A stretch of 64,000 nucleotides of DNA from Pseudomonas brassicacearum subsp. brassicacearum (GTDB taxonomy: Bacteria > Pseudomonadota > Gammaproteobacteria > Pseudomonadales > Pseudomonadaceae), in assembly GCF_008801605.1 (NCBI RefSeq), contig NZ_VZPJ01000009.1, positions 1 to 64,000 of the forward strand, written 5' to 3'. Shown piece by piece: positions 9,153-17,427 of this stretch (position 1 is its first letter; each line of letters starts with the position of its first letter). Made by a program: the position numbers and the translations under genes. A model generated the notes under the pieces. It searched no databases, was not told the origin of the DNA, and saw only the letters and a list, made by a program, of their open reading frames with translations.

Positions 9153-9336
9153 CGGCAAAACCCTTCCATGAATCACGGCCATTATTGCGGCGTTACTGAA
9201 TCAGTCCTTCGCTGGATGCTGCGGATGAGTTAAGCACAGATGGGATAAAAAACTGCGAATGAATCTACACTTGGCCTACCCTCCATGAGGATGCGACTCA
9301 AGAAGCATCCGCTATTGTCCTAAGGATCAAGCACCG
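9153..9336. promoter_or_regulatory. Divergent promoter region between wzt and wzm
   Basis: The 184 bases between the two export genes must hold promoters for both strands. An imperfect stem GGATGC/GCATCC (9289-9294 and 9305-9310) lies in the probable wzm leader, and AAGGAT precedes the wzm ATG. I cannot assign -35/-10 boxes with confidence. Confidence 0.4.
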
Positions 9337-10155
9337 ATGCAGTCGTTCAGCACGTCCCCTGCCGCCATGGTCAAGAGTGTCCTGATCAATCGAATATTGA
9401 TCTACGTGTTGATCCGCAGAGAAGTCATCGGTCGCTACAAAGGCTCGATGCTCGGTATTTTATGGTCGTTCTTCACACCGGTTTTCATGCTGGTGGTCTA
9501 CACGTTCGTGTTCAGCGTTGTCTTCAAGGCCCGCTGGTCTGGCGGCGGAGAATCCAAGAGCGAATTCGCCCTGGTGCTGTTCGCTGGCCTGCTGGTGTTC
9601 AACCTGTTTTCCGAATGCGTGAACCGTGCGCCGGGCCTGGTGCTGGCCAATACCAACTACGTCAAGAAGATTGTGTTCCCACTGGAAACCCTGCCCCTGG
9701 TGTCCCTCGGCGCAGCGCTGTTTCACATGGGTGTCAGCGTCCTGGCCTGGCTGGTCTTCTATATCGTCCTGTTCGGTACCCCTCCGGTAACCGCTCTTCT
9801 GCTACCGGTGGTGCTGTTCCCATTGGTGTTGCTGACGCTGGGGATCTCCTGGTTTCTCGCCTCGATAAGCGTCTACCTGCGCGATATAGGCCAGTTCATC
9901 GGCATTATCATCACGGCGATGCTGTTCCTCTCACCGATTTTCTATCCACTTTCGATACTGCCCCAAAGCTACCAGGCCGCCCTGCAGGCAAACCCCCTGA
10001 CGCTGCCGGTGGAAATGGTTCGCGATGTCATGTTCTGGGGCAAGGCGCCACAATGGGAGCACCTGGCCGCTTATTCGGCGATCTCCGTGCTGATTGCCTG
10101 CGCAGGGTTCGCCTGGTTCCAGAGAACACGCAAAGGCTTTGCCGACGTCATATGA
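9337..10155 (+). CDS. wzm: Polysaccharide ABC transporter permease Wzm
   Basis: 272 residues of an ABC-2 type permease with about six membrane segments. The N-terminal cytoplasmic interface motif REVIGRYKGSMLGILWSFFTP is a hallmark of O-antigen and teichoic-acid exporters. Other segments are VVYTFVFSVVF, ALVLFAGLLVFNLF, WLVFYIVLFG, LLPVVLFPLVLLTLGISWF and AMLFLSPIFYP. It forms the inner-membrane channel for a finished lipid-linked glycan, powered by the Wzt-type protein encoded divergently at 6429-9152. Splitting wzm and wzt onto opposite strands is unusual; they are normally adjacent and co-directional. Confidence 0.92.
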   Translation: MQSFSTSPAAMVKSVLINRILIYVLIRREVIGRYKGSMLGILWSFFTPVFMLVVYTFVFSVVFKARWSGGGESKSEFALVLFAGLLVFNLFSECVNRAPGLVLANTNYVKKIVFPLETLPLVSLGAALFHMGVSVLAWLVFYIVLFGTPPVTALLLPVVLFPLVLLTLGISWFLASISVYLRDIGQFIGIIITAMLFLSPIFYPLSILPQSYQAALQANPLTLPVEMVRDVMFWGKAPQWEHLAAYSAISVLIACAGFAWFQRTRKGFADVI

Positions 10156-10302
10156 CGCTTGGTTGCGTGGCGCCCCATCCAGCAACCGCTATGATGATTC
10201 ATGGCACGGCTGGAGCCTGGGCCTGTCTGATGATTGAAGCCAACATCGATCCTGCAAGACCGAGTTTGCGTTGCCGTATTGACCAAAGGACCAGAAAACC
10301 GC

Positions 10303-12753
10303 ATGGACCAGATCAACCGTCTTGTTGATTGCATTGACAAATTGACTCGCTCAACACAATCCAGATCCATCGAAGCCTTGCAACTGGTCAAGGAAATCGA
10401 GAATCGAGATCGGCTTATCAAACAACTGAACCTTGATTCAAAAGCGCTTCGCACCCGCGTGTCACTTCAAGAAGGTGAGACCGGGCGACTGCGCGAGCAA
10501 CTGCGGGCGGCTGAAAAGCGCCTCAAAGAGGTCGAGACACTACTCCAGACAAAAGAAAGCGAAGCTGTCGCGCTGTCCGATTGGGCGGTGGATTTGCGCG
10601 CCCAACTGGCGGCAAAGCAGGCTGAGCTGTTCAAGCTTTCGGACTGGGGCAACGCCATCGAACGCGCTCCGCTGCGTTATTCGATACGCAAGCAGTTGTA
10701 CAAGCTATCGCGCCGGGTCTACGCCTGGCTGCCACTCACCGCCCAGCAGAAAAGCAAGCTGGCGCACCGGATTCGAAGCTGGTTGAAGCGCCGCAAGGCA
10801 ACGCCGGGCGAATCAGCGGCGCCAGCAAGCCTCACCCCGTTGCAACACCTGCCACCGCCCGTAAACCTTGAAGTACCGTCTTGCCCCGGGCAACCCATGA
10901 TCCTGATGTTCGGCGTGATTGACTGGCACTTCCGCATCCAGCGCCCGCAAAACCTGGCCAAGGAGTTGGCCCGGGCGGGACAAACGACATTTTATATCTC
11001 GAACCATTTTATCGACGATGAGGCCCCCGGCTTCGAAGTGGAACCCTTGGAGGGCTCCAACCGGCTGTTCCAGATCCGGTTCAAGGTGCTCGGCGCACCG
11101 GCCATTTATCATGCCCCACCGTCAGCTGCCGCGATCCGCCAGTTGTGCCAAGGCCTGGCCATGCTCCTGCAATGGGCGAACGTCGATGTCGTGGATTGCA
11201 TCGTCCAGCACGCCTACTGGTTCCCGCTGGCAAGGCGTGTCCCCAACTCCACGCTGGTCTATGACTGCATGGATCACCATGAAGGCTTTGGCAACGTTGC
11301 CCAGGAGTTGCTCGACCTTGAAATCGCCCTGATGCGCAGGGCGGATTTGCTGGTGGCGACATCCGACTGGATCGAACAACACGGCAAGCGGGAAAACCGC
11401 AACGTCGAGGTGATCCGCAACGCCTGCGAGTTCAGCTTCTTCAGCCAACGTCCCGACAAAATCTATCGGGACCCCGCCAACAGAAAAATCATTGGCTACT
11501 ACGGCGTCATTGCCGAATGGTTCGACCTGGACCTGATCAAGCAAGTCGCCCAGGCATTCCCAAAGCACCTGATACTGTTGATCGGCAGCGATACCGTCCA
11601 GGCGAAAAAATACTTCAAGGCCTGCCCGAATGTGGTCCTGGAAGGCGAAGTCCCGTACGCCTCCCTGCCTTATTATCTCTATGCCATGGACGTTTGCCTG
11701 CTGCCGTTCAAGGTCATGCCTTTGACCCTCGCCACCAATCCGGTCAAGGTCTATGAATACCTGAGCGCGGGAAAACCGGTGGTCTCGGTGAAACTGCCGG
11801 AGTTGAGCCAGTTCGGCAAGCTGGTCTGGGCGGTTGAGGAGCCGACCGAGTTCATCTCGGCCATACGCGATGCGCTGGACGCAGTGCCAGAAGCCAGCGC
11901 CACGCCAAAGGCGCGCCAATCGTTCGCCCGGGGCCAGACCTGGCAGCATCGGGCCGCCAGCTTGCGCAAGGCCATCGCAACATTGCCCCGGCCCAAAGTC
12001 AGCGTCGTGGTGTTGACCTACAACAACCTCGAACTGACCAAGGCCTGCCTCGACAGCCTGTTGACTCAGAGCCAATACCCGAACCTTGAAATAATCGTTG
12101 TCGATAACCACTCCAGCGACCAGACCCCGGCCTACCTCACCGCCTGGGCCAAGGGGCATCCAGACCGGATCGTCATCCTCAACCCGGACAACAAGGGATT
12201 TGCCGCCGGTAACAACCTGGGCCTAGCGGCAGCCAGTGGCGACTATCTGGTGGTCCTGAACAACGACACGGTCGTCACCGCCGGTTGGATCAAAGGCTTG
12301 ATCCGTCATCTGCAGGACAACAAGGAAATCGGCATCATCGGCCCGATCACCAACAACATCGGCAATGAGGCCAAAGTCAGCACCGGCTATGACCGGTTAG
12401 AAGACATGCCCGCCGAAGCCGCGCAAATGACCCGCGCGCGCATGGGTGAGTGGTTCGAGATCAACACCCTGGCCTTTTTCTGCGTGATGTTCCCGCGTTC
12501 GACCTACGAGCAGATCGGTGGCCTGTGCGAAGAGTATGGCCTGGGGTTCTTCGAGGATGACGATTACTGCCGTCGCGTGCAGCGGCGTGGCATGCGCGCG
12601 GCCTGTGCCGAGGACGTCTTCGTTCACCACCACCTGTCCGCCTCGTTCGACACCTTGGGTGCCAAGAAAAAACAGGCACTTTTCGAAAAGAACCGGGCGA
12701 TCTACGAAAGCAAGTGGGGATCCTGGGTCCCGCACACCTACCGAGACGTATAA
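10303..12753 (+). CDS. Two-domain glycosyltransferase (GT4-like plus GT2) with long N-terminal coiled coil
   Basis: 816 residues from the ATG at 10303; the frame runs upstream to a TTG at 10234, but AAAGGA sits upstream of the ATG. Residues ~1-120 are a coiled coil of Leu/Glu/Arg heptads, followed by a basic stretch (RAPLRYSIRKQLYKLSRR). A GT4-type domain follows with IQRPQNLAKEL, YDCMDHHEGF, IGYYGVIAEWFD and NPVKVYEYLSAGKPVV. The C-terminal third is GT2 (VVLTYNNLE, VVDNHSSDQ, DNKGFAAGNNLG, VLNNDTVV, FFEDDDYCRR). It is clearly a paralogue of the 3591-5768 product. The 3' end runs into the next gene's possible start region. Confidence 0.86.
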   Translation: MDQINRLVDCIDKLTRSTQSRSIEALQLVKEIENRDRLIKQLNLDSKALRTRVSLQEGETGRLREQLRAAEKRLKEVETLLQTKESEAVALSDWAVDLRAQLAAKQAELFKLSDWGNAIERAPLRYSIRKQLYKLSRRVYAWLPLTAQQKSKLAHRIRSWLKRRKATPGESAAPASLTPLQHLPPPVNLEVPSCPGQPMILMFGVIDWHFRIQRPQNLAKELARAGQTTFYISNHFIDDEAPGFEVEPLEGSNRLFQIRFKVLGAPAIYHAPPSAAAIRQLCQGLAMLLQWANVDVVDCIVQHAYWFPLARRVPNSTLVYDCMDHHEGFGNVAQELLDLEIALMRRADLLVATSDWIEQHGKRENRNVEVIRNACEFSFFSQRPDKIYRDPANRKIIGYYGVIAEWFDLDLIKQVAQAFPKHLILLIGSDTVQAKKYFKACPNVVLEGEVPYASLPYYLYAMDVCLLPFKVMPLTLATNPVKVYEYLSAGKPVVSVKLPELSQFGKLVWAVEEPTEFISAIRDALDAVPEASATPKARQSFARGQTWQHRAASLRKAIATLPRPKVSVVVLTYNNLELTKACLDSLLTQSQYPNLEIIVVDNHSSDQTPAYLTAWAKGHPDRIVILNPDNKGFAAGNNLGLAAASGDYLVVLNNDTVVTAGWIKGLIRHLQDNKEIGIIGPITNNIGNEAKVSTGYDRLEDMPAEAAQMTRARMGEWFEINTLAFFCVMFPRSTYEQIGGLCEEYGLGFFEDDDYCRRVQRRGMRAACAEDVFVHHHLSASFDTLGAKKKQALFEKNRAIYESKWGSWVPHTYRDV

Positions 12754-12776
12754 GCACCCTTTTGCATGGCACCGAG

Positions 12777-15209
12777 GTGCTGAACAGCCGAGACGATATT
12801 TTGCCCAGATTCAGCCTGAAATACGCAGTGGTGTTGTTGGTTTTACTGGCGAGTGCGGTGGTCGGCGTATACGGTTTTTCGACGCTTGAACTGGCGTCCA
12901 TGAACAGCGGCACCCGAACGATATTGCTGTCACTGGCAGGCCTGGCCGCCCTCACCGTCTTCACTCGCAAGCCACCGATCATTCTTTGCCTGGGTCTGCT
13001 GGCGTGCCTGTCCATTGTCTGCGCACAGATTTGGCCGGTGATGGTCGTCGCGGTGTTCGCACTGTCTTCGACCGTGCTCGGCAGGTGGCTGCTCAGGCAG
13101 GACGCCTTGGACGACTGGAGCGTCCACCTGCTGGTGGGAGCCGGTACGTTCGGCACACTGACAGGCCTGGCGGCCTACTTGCCAATCAACTACCCCTGGC
13201 TGTATGGCGCGCTGCTGTTGTTGCCGCTTGTATTGGGTCACAGGCACGTCACGTCGATAGGCCGTGAACTGTTGCGGCAAATCCGGGCCAGCCGCTCAGC
13301 GCAAACACCCCTCCAGACGGGGTTCGACGTACTGATCTGCAGCTTCGCCTGCCTCTACGTGTTGGTCGCCTTCATGCCGGAGGTCGGGCATGACGCGTTG
13401 GCCATGCACCTCTTCGTCCCGTCACACCTGGCCCAACAGCATCAATGGAAGTTCGATGCAAACACCTATGTGTGGGCGGTCATGCCCATGCTGGCCGACT
13501 GGATCTACAGCATTGTCTATATGCTGGCCGGTGAAACCGCCTCGCGCCTGAGCAACAGCGCATTCACCTTGCTGCTGGCCTGGCAGATCCGCAACATGAC
13601 CCTCTGGGCCGGTGGCTCTGCCACAAGCGCCCGCTGGGCCAGCCTGATCTTTCTGTCAACGCCCCTCGCCTTCGCTGAAAGCAGCAGCCTGCATATCGAA
13701 TCGGCGTGGACCGCCTTCATGATGGCCGGGACGCTGGCGATCCTGAAGGTCTCAAGCTTCACGCCGGAGCCCAGGGAGCGCCTGTCGCAATTGCTCCTGG
13801 CGGGCCTCCTGCTGGGCTTCGCCATGGCGACCAAGGCCGTGACCTTGAGCGTCCTGCCGGTCCTGCTGGTGATCCTCTTGCTGCACTACAAGGCCTGGGC
13901 TGTCCCAGGAATCGTCAAGACACTCCTGCTGGGCAGTGCCGGCCTGATACTGGCCGGTGCTACCCCTTACGTCTCTGCCGAGTACTTGACCGGCAACCCC
14001 GTGTTCCCGTTTTTCAATGCCATTTTCCATTCGCCGCTCTGGCCGGACATCAACTTCGAACCACCGGCCATTTTCGGTACCGGGGTAACCTGGGACACCC
14101 TCTATCGAATGGTCTTCAAGTCGCCGCAGTTCATCGAGGGGCGGGTTGGCGCGGCGGGCTTTCAATGGCTGCTGCTGCCCACGGCGGCCGTCGCCGTGCT
14201 GTTGAGCGGCAACAAGAAAGCCCTGTGCATCCTCCTGGTCGGCGCCGGCGCAATGTTCATGACGTTCCACTCAACAGCCTACCTGCGTTATGTGTTCCCC
14301 TCCTTCGCGCTGTTCTCAGTGATCCTGGCCCTGCCCTTTTCCGACGCCAGGATCTTCCCGCGCAGCCTCGCCATCGTGGCCGGTGCCGTGTTGATCCTGA
14401 CCAATACCCGTTTCATCCAGGCCGCGACTTACTATGGCGAAATCAAACCCTCTGCACTGTTGAGCACGACAGGTCGGGATGCCTATCTATTGGAACGCCT
14501 GCCCATCCGAAAAATGGTCGACACCGTCAATGCCTTGAATACCGGGCATCAGCCCGTAGCGGTCTTTGCGTCGCCCTTGATGGCGGGTTTGCATGGCGAT
14601 GCTCTTTACGCGTCGTGGTACAACCTGAAATGGAAAAGCGAGTTCGACGCGGCGGCCTCGCCATCAGAACTTGCCCAGCGCTTGCGCCGGCGCCAGGTGA
14701 GCTGGCTGGTGATCGACCTCAAGTCCCTTCCCCAGGCACCACTCGATCGGCTGCTCACGGTGTCCACGTCGTATGCCAGACTGGGTGACATGGAACTGCG
14801 CAAGCTCAATGACACGCACTACGAGCACCTGCTCAACCCAGAGCTGTCCAGCCTTGAGGGCTGGAGCCTGACGTCACCCTCGACCTACGACGCCGCGCGC
14901 AAGATCCTGACCGTCAGTGTCAAGACACCGGCAACCCAGCGTGTCGACGTGACGCCGGGGCTGACGTACATCAACAGCGTGTCGGCACGCTGCGCAACGA
15001 CAGCCACGGCCGGAAGAATCCAGGCCAATTGGATGGACGAACAAGGCGACTTCATTACCACCAGCATCGAGACGTTTGACTGCACCACGCAATGGGAGAC
15101 CCATGAGATGAACGTCGTAGCCCCTGCCAATGCCACATCCGTGATCATTTACGCATCCGGGCATACCGACACTCCCCTGGAGTTCAAGTCACTTTCATTC
15201 AGGCAATAG
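12777..15209 (+). CDS. Polytopic membrane glycosyltransferase, GT-C (GT39/ArnT-like)
   Basis: About 810 residues. The first membrane helix (KYAVVLLVLLASAVVGVYGF) is followed by many hydrophobic helices to residue ~560, then a ~230-residue soluble C-terminal part with a beta-sandwich look (GWSLTSPSTYDAARKILTVSV). An acidic motif in the first large loop (PEVGHDALAMHLFVP) is where GT-C enzymes hold catalytic Asp/Glu. Such enzymes use polyprenyl-phosphate sugars on the periplasmic face. The next genes encode a GtrB-like synthase and a GtrA-like protein, which fits supply of that donor. The start is unclear: GTG 12714, TTG 12762, GTG 12777 and TTG 12801 are in frame and none has a strong ribosome site. 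Confidence 0.72.
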   Translation: MLNSRDDILPRFSLKYAVVLLVLLASAVVGVYGFSTLELASMNSGTRTILLSLAGLAALTVFTRKPPIILCLGLLACLSIVCAQIWPVMVVAVFALSSTVLGRWLLRQDALDDWSVHLLVGAGTFGTLTGLAAYLPINYPWLYGALLLLPLVLGHRHVTSIGRELLRQIRASRSAQTPLQTGFDVLICSFACLYVLVAFMPEVGHDALAMHLFVPSHLAQQHQWKFDANTYVWAVMPMLADWIYSIVYMLAGETASRLSNSAFTLLLAWQIRNMTLWAGGSATSARWASLIFLSTPLAFAESSSLHIESAWTAFMMAGTLAILKVSSFTPEPRERLSQLLLAGLLLGFAMATKAVTLSVLPVLLVILLLHYKAWAVPGIVKTLLLGSAGLILAGATPYVSAEYLTGNPVFPFFNAIFHSPLWPDINFEPPAIFGTGVTWDTLYRMVFKSPQFIEGRVGAAGFQWLLLPTAAVAVLLSGNKKALCILLVGAGAMFMTFHSTAYLRYVFPSFALFSVILALPFSDARIFPRSLAIVAGAVLILTNTRFIQAATYYGEIKPSALLSTTGRDAYLLERLPIRKMVDTVNALNTGHQPVAVFASPLMAGLHGDALYASWYNLKWKSEFDAAASPSELAQRLRRRQVSWLVIDLKSLPQAPLDRLLTVSTSYARLGDMELRKLNDTHYEHLLNPELSSLEGWSLTSPSTYDAARKILTVSVKTPATQRVDVTPGLTYINSVSARCATTATAGRIQANWMDEQGDFITTSIETFDCTTQWETHEMNVVAPANATSVIIYASGHTDTPLEFKSLSFRQ

Positions 15210-15221
15210 TTGGCGATATCG

Positions 15222-16244
15222 ATGAACTCAAAAACAGCGCTTTTCACGGACGAGCAACGCGTCGCCGTCGTCATCCCCAGCTATCGGGTCACCGCTCATA
15301 TAGGCGCCGTCATAGCGGCCATAGGGCCGGAGGTCTGGCGCATCTACGTGATCGACGATGCCTGCCCGGACGGTTCAGGCGGGCATGTCCTGGCCTCCTG
15401 TAACGACCCTCGGGTCAAGGTGCTGCCCCATGACGTCAACAAAGGCGTGGGCGGTGCGGTCATGACCGGTTATCGAGCCGCCCTCGACGACGGCGCGAGT
15501 ATCATCGTCAAAGTCGACGGGGACGGTCAGATGGACCCGACCCTGATCCCGCTGTTCATCGAGCCGATCCTGGCGGGAGAAGCCGACTACACCAAGGGCA
15601 ATCGGTTTTTCGATCTGGAAGAAGTCCAATCGATGCCGCGCATTCGCCTTTTCGGCAACGCCGTGTTGTCGCTGATGGCCAAACTGTCGACGGGTTACTG
15701 GGATCTGTTCGACCCCACCAACGGCTACACGGCGATTCACCGTGACGTCGCCAGGCTGTTACCCCTGGACAAGGTCAGCCAACGCTACTTTTTCGAGACA
15801 GACATTCTGTTCCGCCTGAATACCGTGCGCGCCGTCGTGGTGGATATTCCGATGGAAGCCCGGTACGGCGATGAGGTCAGTCACCTCAAGATCTCGAAAA
15901 TCGTCGGTGAATTCCTGTTCAAACACCTGCGCAATTTCACCAAGCGCGTGCTCTACAACTATTATCTGCGCGACATGTCCCTGGCTTCGATCGAGCTGCC
16001 GATCGGGATTCTCATGTTCCTGTTCGGCATCTTTTTCGGCAGTTATCACTGGTATGAATCGGCACAGAATGGCATCGCGACGCCGGCCGGAACCGTGATG
16101 CTCAGCGCTCTGCCCATGCTCATGGGGTTGCAACTGATCATGGCGTTCCTCGGTTATGACATCGCCTCCGTACCCAGCAGGCCACGGCAATCCAGGCGTG
16201 GTAGAGCCACCTCATTGCGGGAAGAAAACTCATTAAAGCGCTGA
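15222..16244 (+). CDS. GtrB/DPM-like family 2 glycosyltransferase with C-terminal membrane helices
   Basis: 340 residues from the ATG at 15222 (an in-frame TTG lies at 15210). The GT2 core has VVIPSYRV, YVIDDACPDGSG, NKGVGGAVMTGY and KVDGDGQMDP, the standard DPM/GtrB arrangement with DxD as DGDGQ. Two membrane helices follow (LPIGILMFLFGIFFGSYHW and GTVMLSALPMLMGLQLIMAFLGY). The family transfers a sugar from a nucleotide onto polyprenyl phosphate at the inner membrane. The last ~20 residues are unusually basic and overlap the probable start of the methyltransferase gene. Confidence 0.82.
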   Translation: MNSKTALFTDEQRVAVVIPSYRVTAHIGAVIAAIGPEVWRIYVIDDACPDGSGGHVLASCNDPRVKVLPHDVNKGVGGAVMTGYRAALDDGASIIVKVDGDGQMDPTLIPLFIEPILAGEADYTKGNRFFDLEEVQSMPRIRLFGNAVLSLMAKLSTGYWDLFDPTNGYTAIHRDVARLLPLDKVSQRYFFETDILFRLNTVRAVVVDIPMEARYGDEVSHLKISKIVGEFLFKHLRNFTKRVLYNYYLRDMSLASIELPIGILMFLFGIFFGSYHWYESAQNGIATPAGTVMLSALPMLMGLQLIMAFLGYDIASVPSRPRQSRRGRATSLREENSLKR

Positions 16245-17023
16245 GAGAGATTTTATCGGACCCGTCGCTCAAGACATTGGATGTCGATGGCAGCGAACGC
16301 CTGGAACTTCACGGCAAAGTGCTTGAACGCAAGCGAATGCTTCGGGAAGTATTCGTGGAGTTCCACCACGCGTTTCATCGCCTGGCAGACCGCTATTTCA
16401 AGGTCGAAGGTCTTGAGGTGGAGTTGGGGGCAGGCATCGCGCCCATGCGCAATTCGTACCCTGAAGTATTGGCGACGGACATTGTCGCCACCGAGCAACT
16501 GGACATGGCGCTCAATGCCGAGGCAATGAGCCTGGACGATCATTCAGCCAGAGTATTTTACGGCCAGAACTGTTTTCACCACTTCCCTCATCCCGATCGT
16601 TTCTTCACGGAGCTGGAAAGAACCCTCAAGGTCGGCGGCGGCGCCATATTGATCGAACCCTTCCACGGCCCCTTTGCCGCTTTTCTCTATAAGCGCCTGT
16701 TCAAGTCCGAAGGCTTCGATATGCACTTCCCGTCTTGGGAAACCCCGTCGACCGGGCCCATGAACGGCGCCAACCAGGCCCTCAGCTACATCGTCTTCGT
16801 TCGCGACAGGCAGGCGTTCGAGCGCAAGCACCCGGGCCTGGAAATCGTCCACCAGGAAATCTGCGGCAATTATCTGCGCTACCTGATTTCCGGTGGCTTG
16901 AACTTTCGCCAGTTGCTGCCCGACGCGCTGATCCCTGTGCTCAAGGTCGTTGAAAAACTGCTGTATCCGTTGAGACGGGTATTGGCGCTGCACCACATCG
17001 TGGTCATCCGGAGGAAGTCTTGA
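16232..17023 (+). CDS. SAM-dependent methyltransferase, probably starting at ATT
   Basis: 263 residues if read from ATT 16232, 248 from TTG 16277. SAM-binding features are VELGAGIAPMRN (motif I), ATDIVATEQLDMALNAEAM and FHHFPHPDRFFTELERTLKVGGGAILIEPF (post-motifs). No ATG, GTG or TTG exists between the upstream in-frame stop (16202) and the TTG at 16277. Starting at TTG would drop the segment LREILSDPSLKTLDVD, which resembles the N-terminus of relatives of this family. GGGAAG lies exactly seven bases before the ATT. It overlaps the GtrB-like gene by 13 bases. Role: probably methylation of the glycan or its lipid-linked precursor. Confidence 0.7.
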   Translation: MKALREILSDPSLKTLDVDGSERLELHGKVLERKRMLREVFVEFHHAFHRLADRYFKVEGLEVELGAGIAPMRNSYPEVLATDIVATEQLDMALNAEAMSLDDHSARVFYGQNCFHHFPHPDRFFTELERTLKVGGGAILIEPFHGPFAAFLYKRLFKSEGFDMHFPSWETPSTGPMNGANQALSYIVFVRDRQAFERKHPGLEIVHQEICGNYLRYLISGGLNFRQLLPDALIPVLKVVEKLLYPLRRVLALHHIVVIRRKS

Positions 17024-17427
17024 CCTTTATCCGGTACGGCGCCATCCAACTCGTGGCTTATGCGTTGGACATGGGAACCTTTTTGCTGTTGATGGCCTTG
17101 TTCAACGATCAACCCGTCCTGGCCAACATCGCCGGTAAAGGCGTCGCCGGTGTGTTCGCGTTCTTTTTGCATAGGCACTTCACGTTCCAGTCGACCGGGG
17201 GCAGCAGCAAGGTTCAAGCGGTGCGCTATTTCTCATTGCTTGCCATCAATATTCCGCTCGCTTCAGCGCTGTTCAGCGTGGGGCTGTATTTCGTCAACAG
17301 CCCTGCCCCGGTGAAATTCGTCTCCGACGTGGTCTGTGTGGCCCTGACCTACTGGATCAGCAAACTGTTCGTGTTCCATTCCGCTGCGCGCCCGCCTGTT
17401 CCCGCTGACCGCGGCGAAGGCGCATGA
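17020..17427 (+). CDS. GtrA-family small membrane protein
   Basis: 135 residues with four membrane helices (GAIQLVAYALDMGTFLLLMAL, VLANIAGKGVAGVFAFFLHRHF, YFSLLAINIPLASALFSVGLYF, VKFVSDVVCVALTYWISKLFVF), the GtrA-family layout, including the conserved FLHRHFTF and W-x3-KLFVF end. GtrA proteins are thought to flip or pass polyprenyl-phosphate sugars across the inner membrane for periplasmic glycosylation. The start is a TTG overlapping the methyltransferase stop, with GGAGGA just upstream. With the GT-C and GtrB-like genes nearby it completes a three-part branch-glycosylation set. Confidence 0.85.
   Translation: MTFIRYGAIQLVAYALDMGTFLLLMALFNDQPVLANIAGKGVAGVFAFFLHRHFTFQSTGGSSKVQAVRYFSLLAINIPLASALFSVGLYFVNSPAPVKFVSDVVCVALTYWISKLFVFHSAARPPVPADRGEGA

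Noticed and set aside
6999..9233. Two long plus-strand open frames opposite the wzt fusion gene
   Set aside because: Both lie within the wzt coding region, in high-GC sequence, without motifs or ribosome sites.
11122..12159. Minus-strand open frame of 345 codons
   Set aside because: Antisense to the second fusion glycosyltransferase gene, no motif.
13706..14788. Plus-strand open frame of 360 codons
   Set aside because: Other-frame reading of the GT-C gene; composition is typical of shadow frames.
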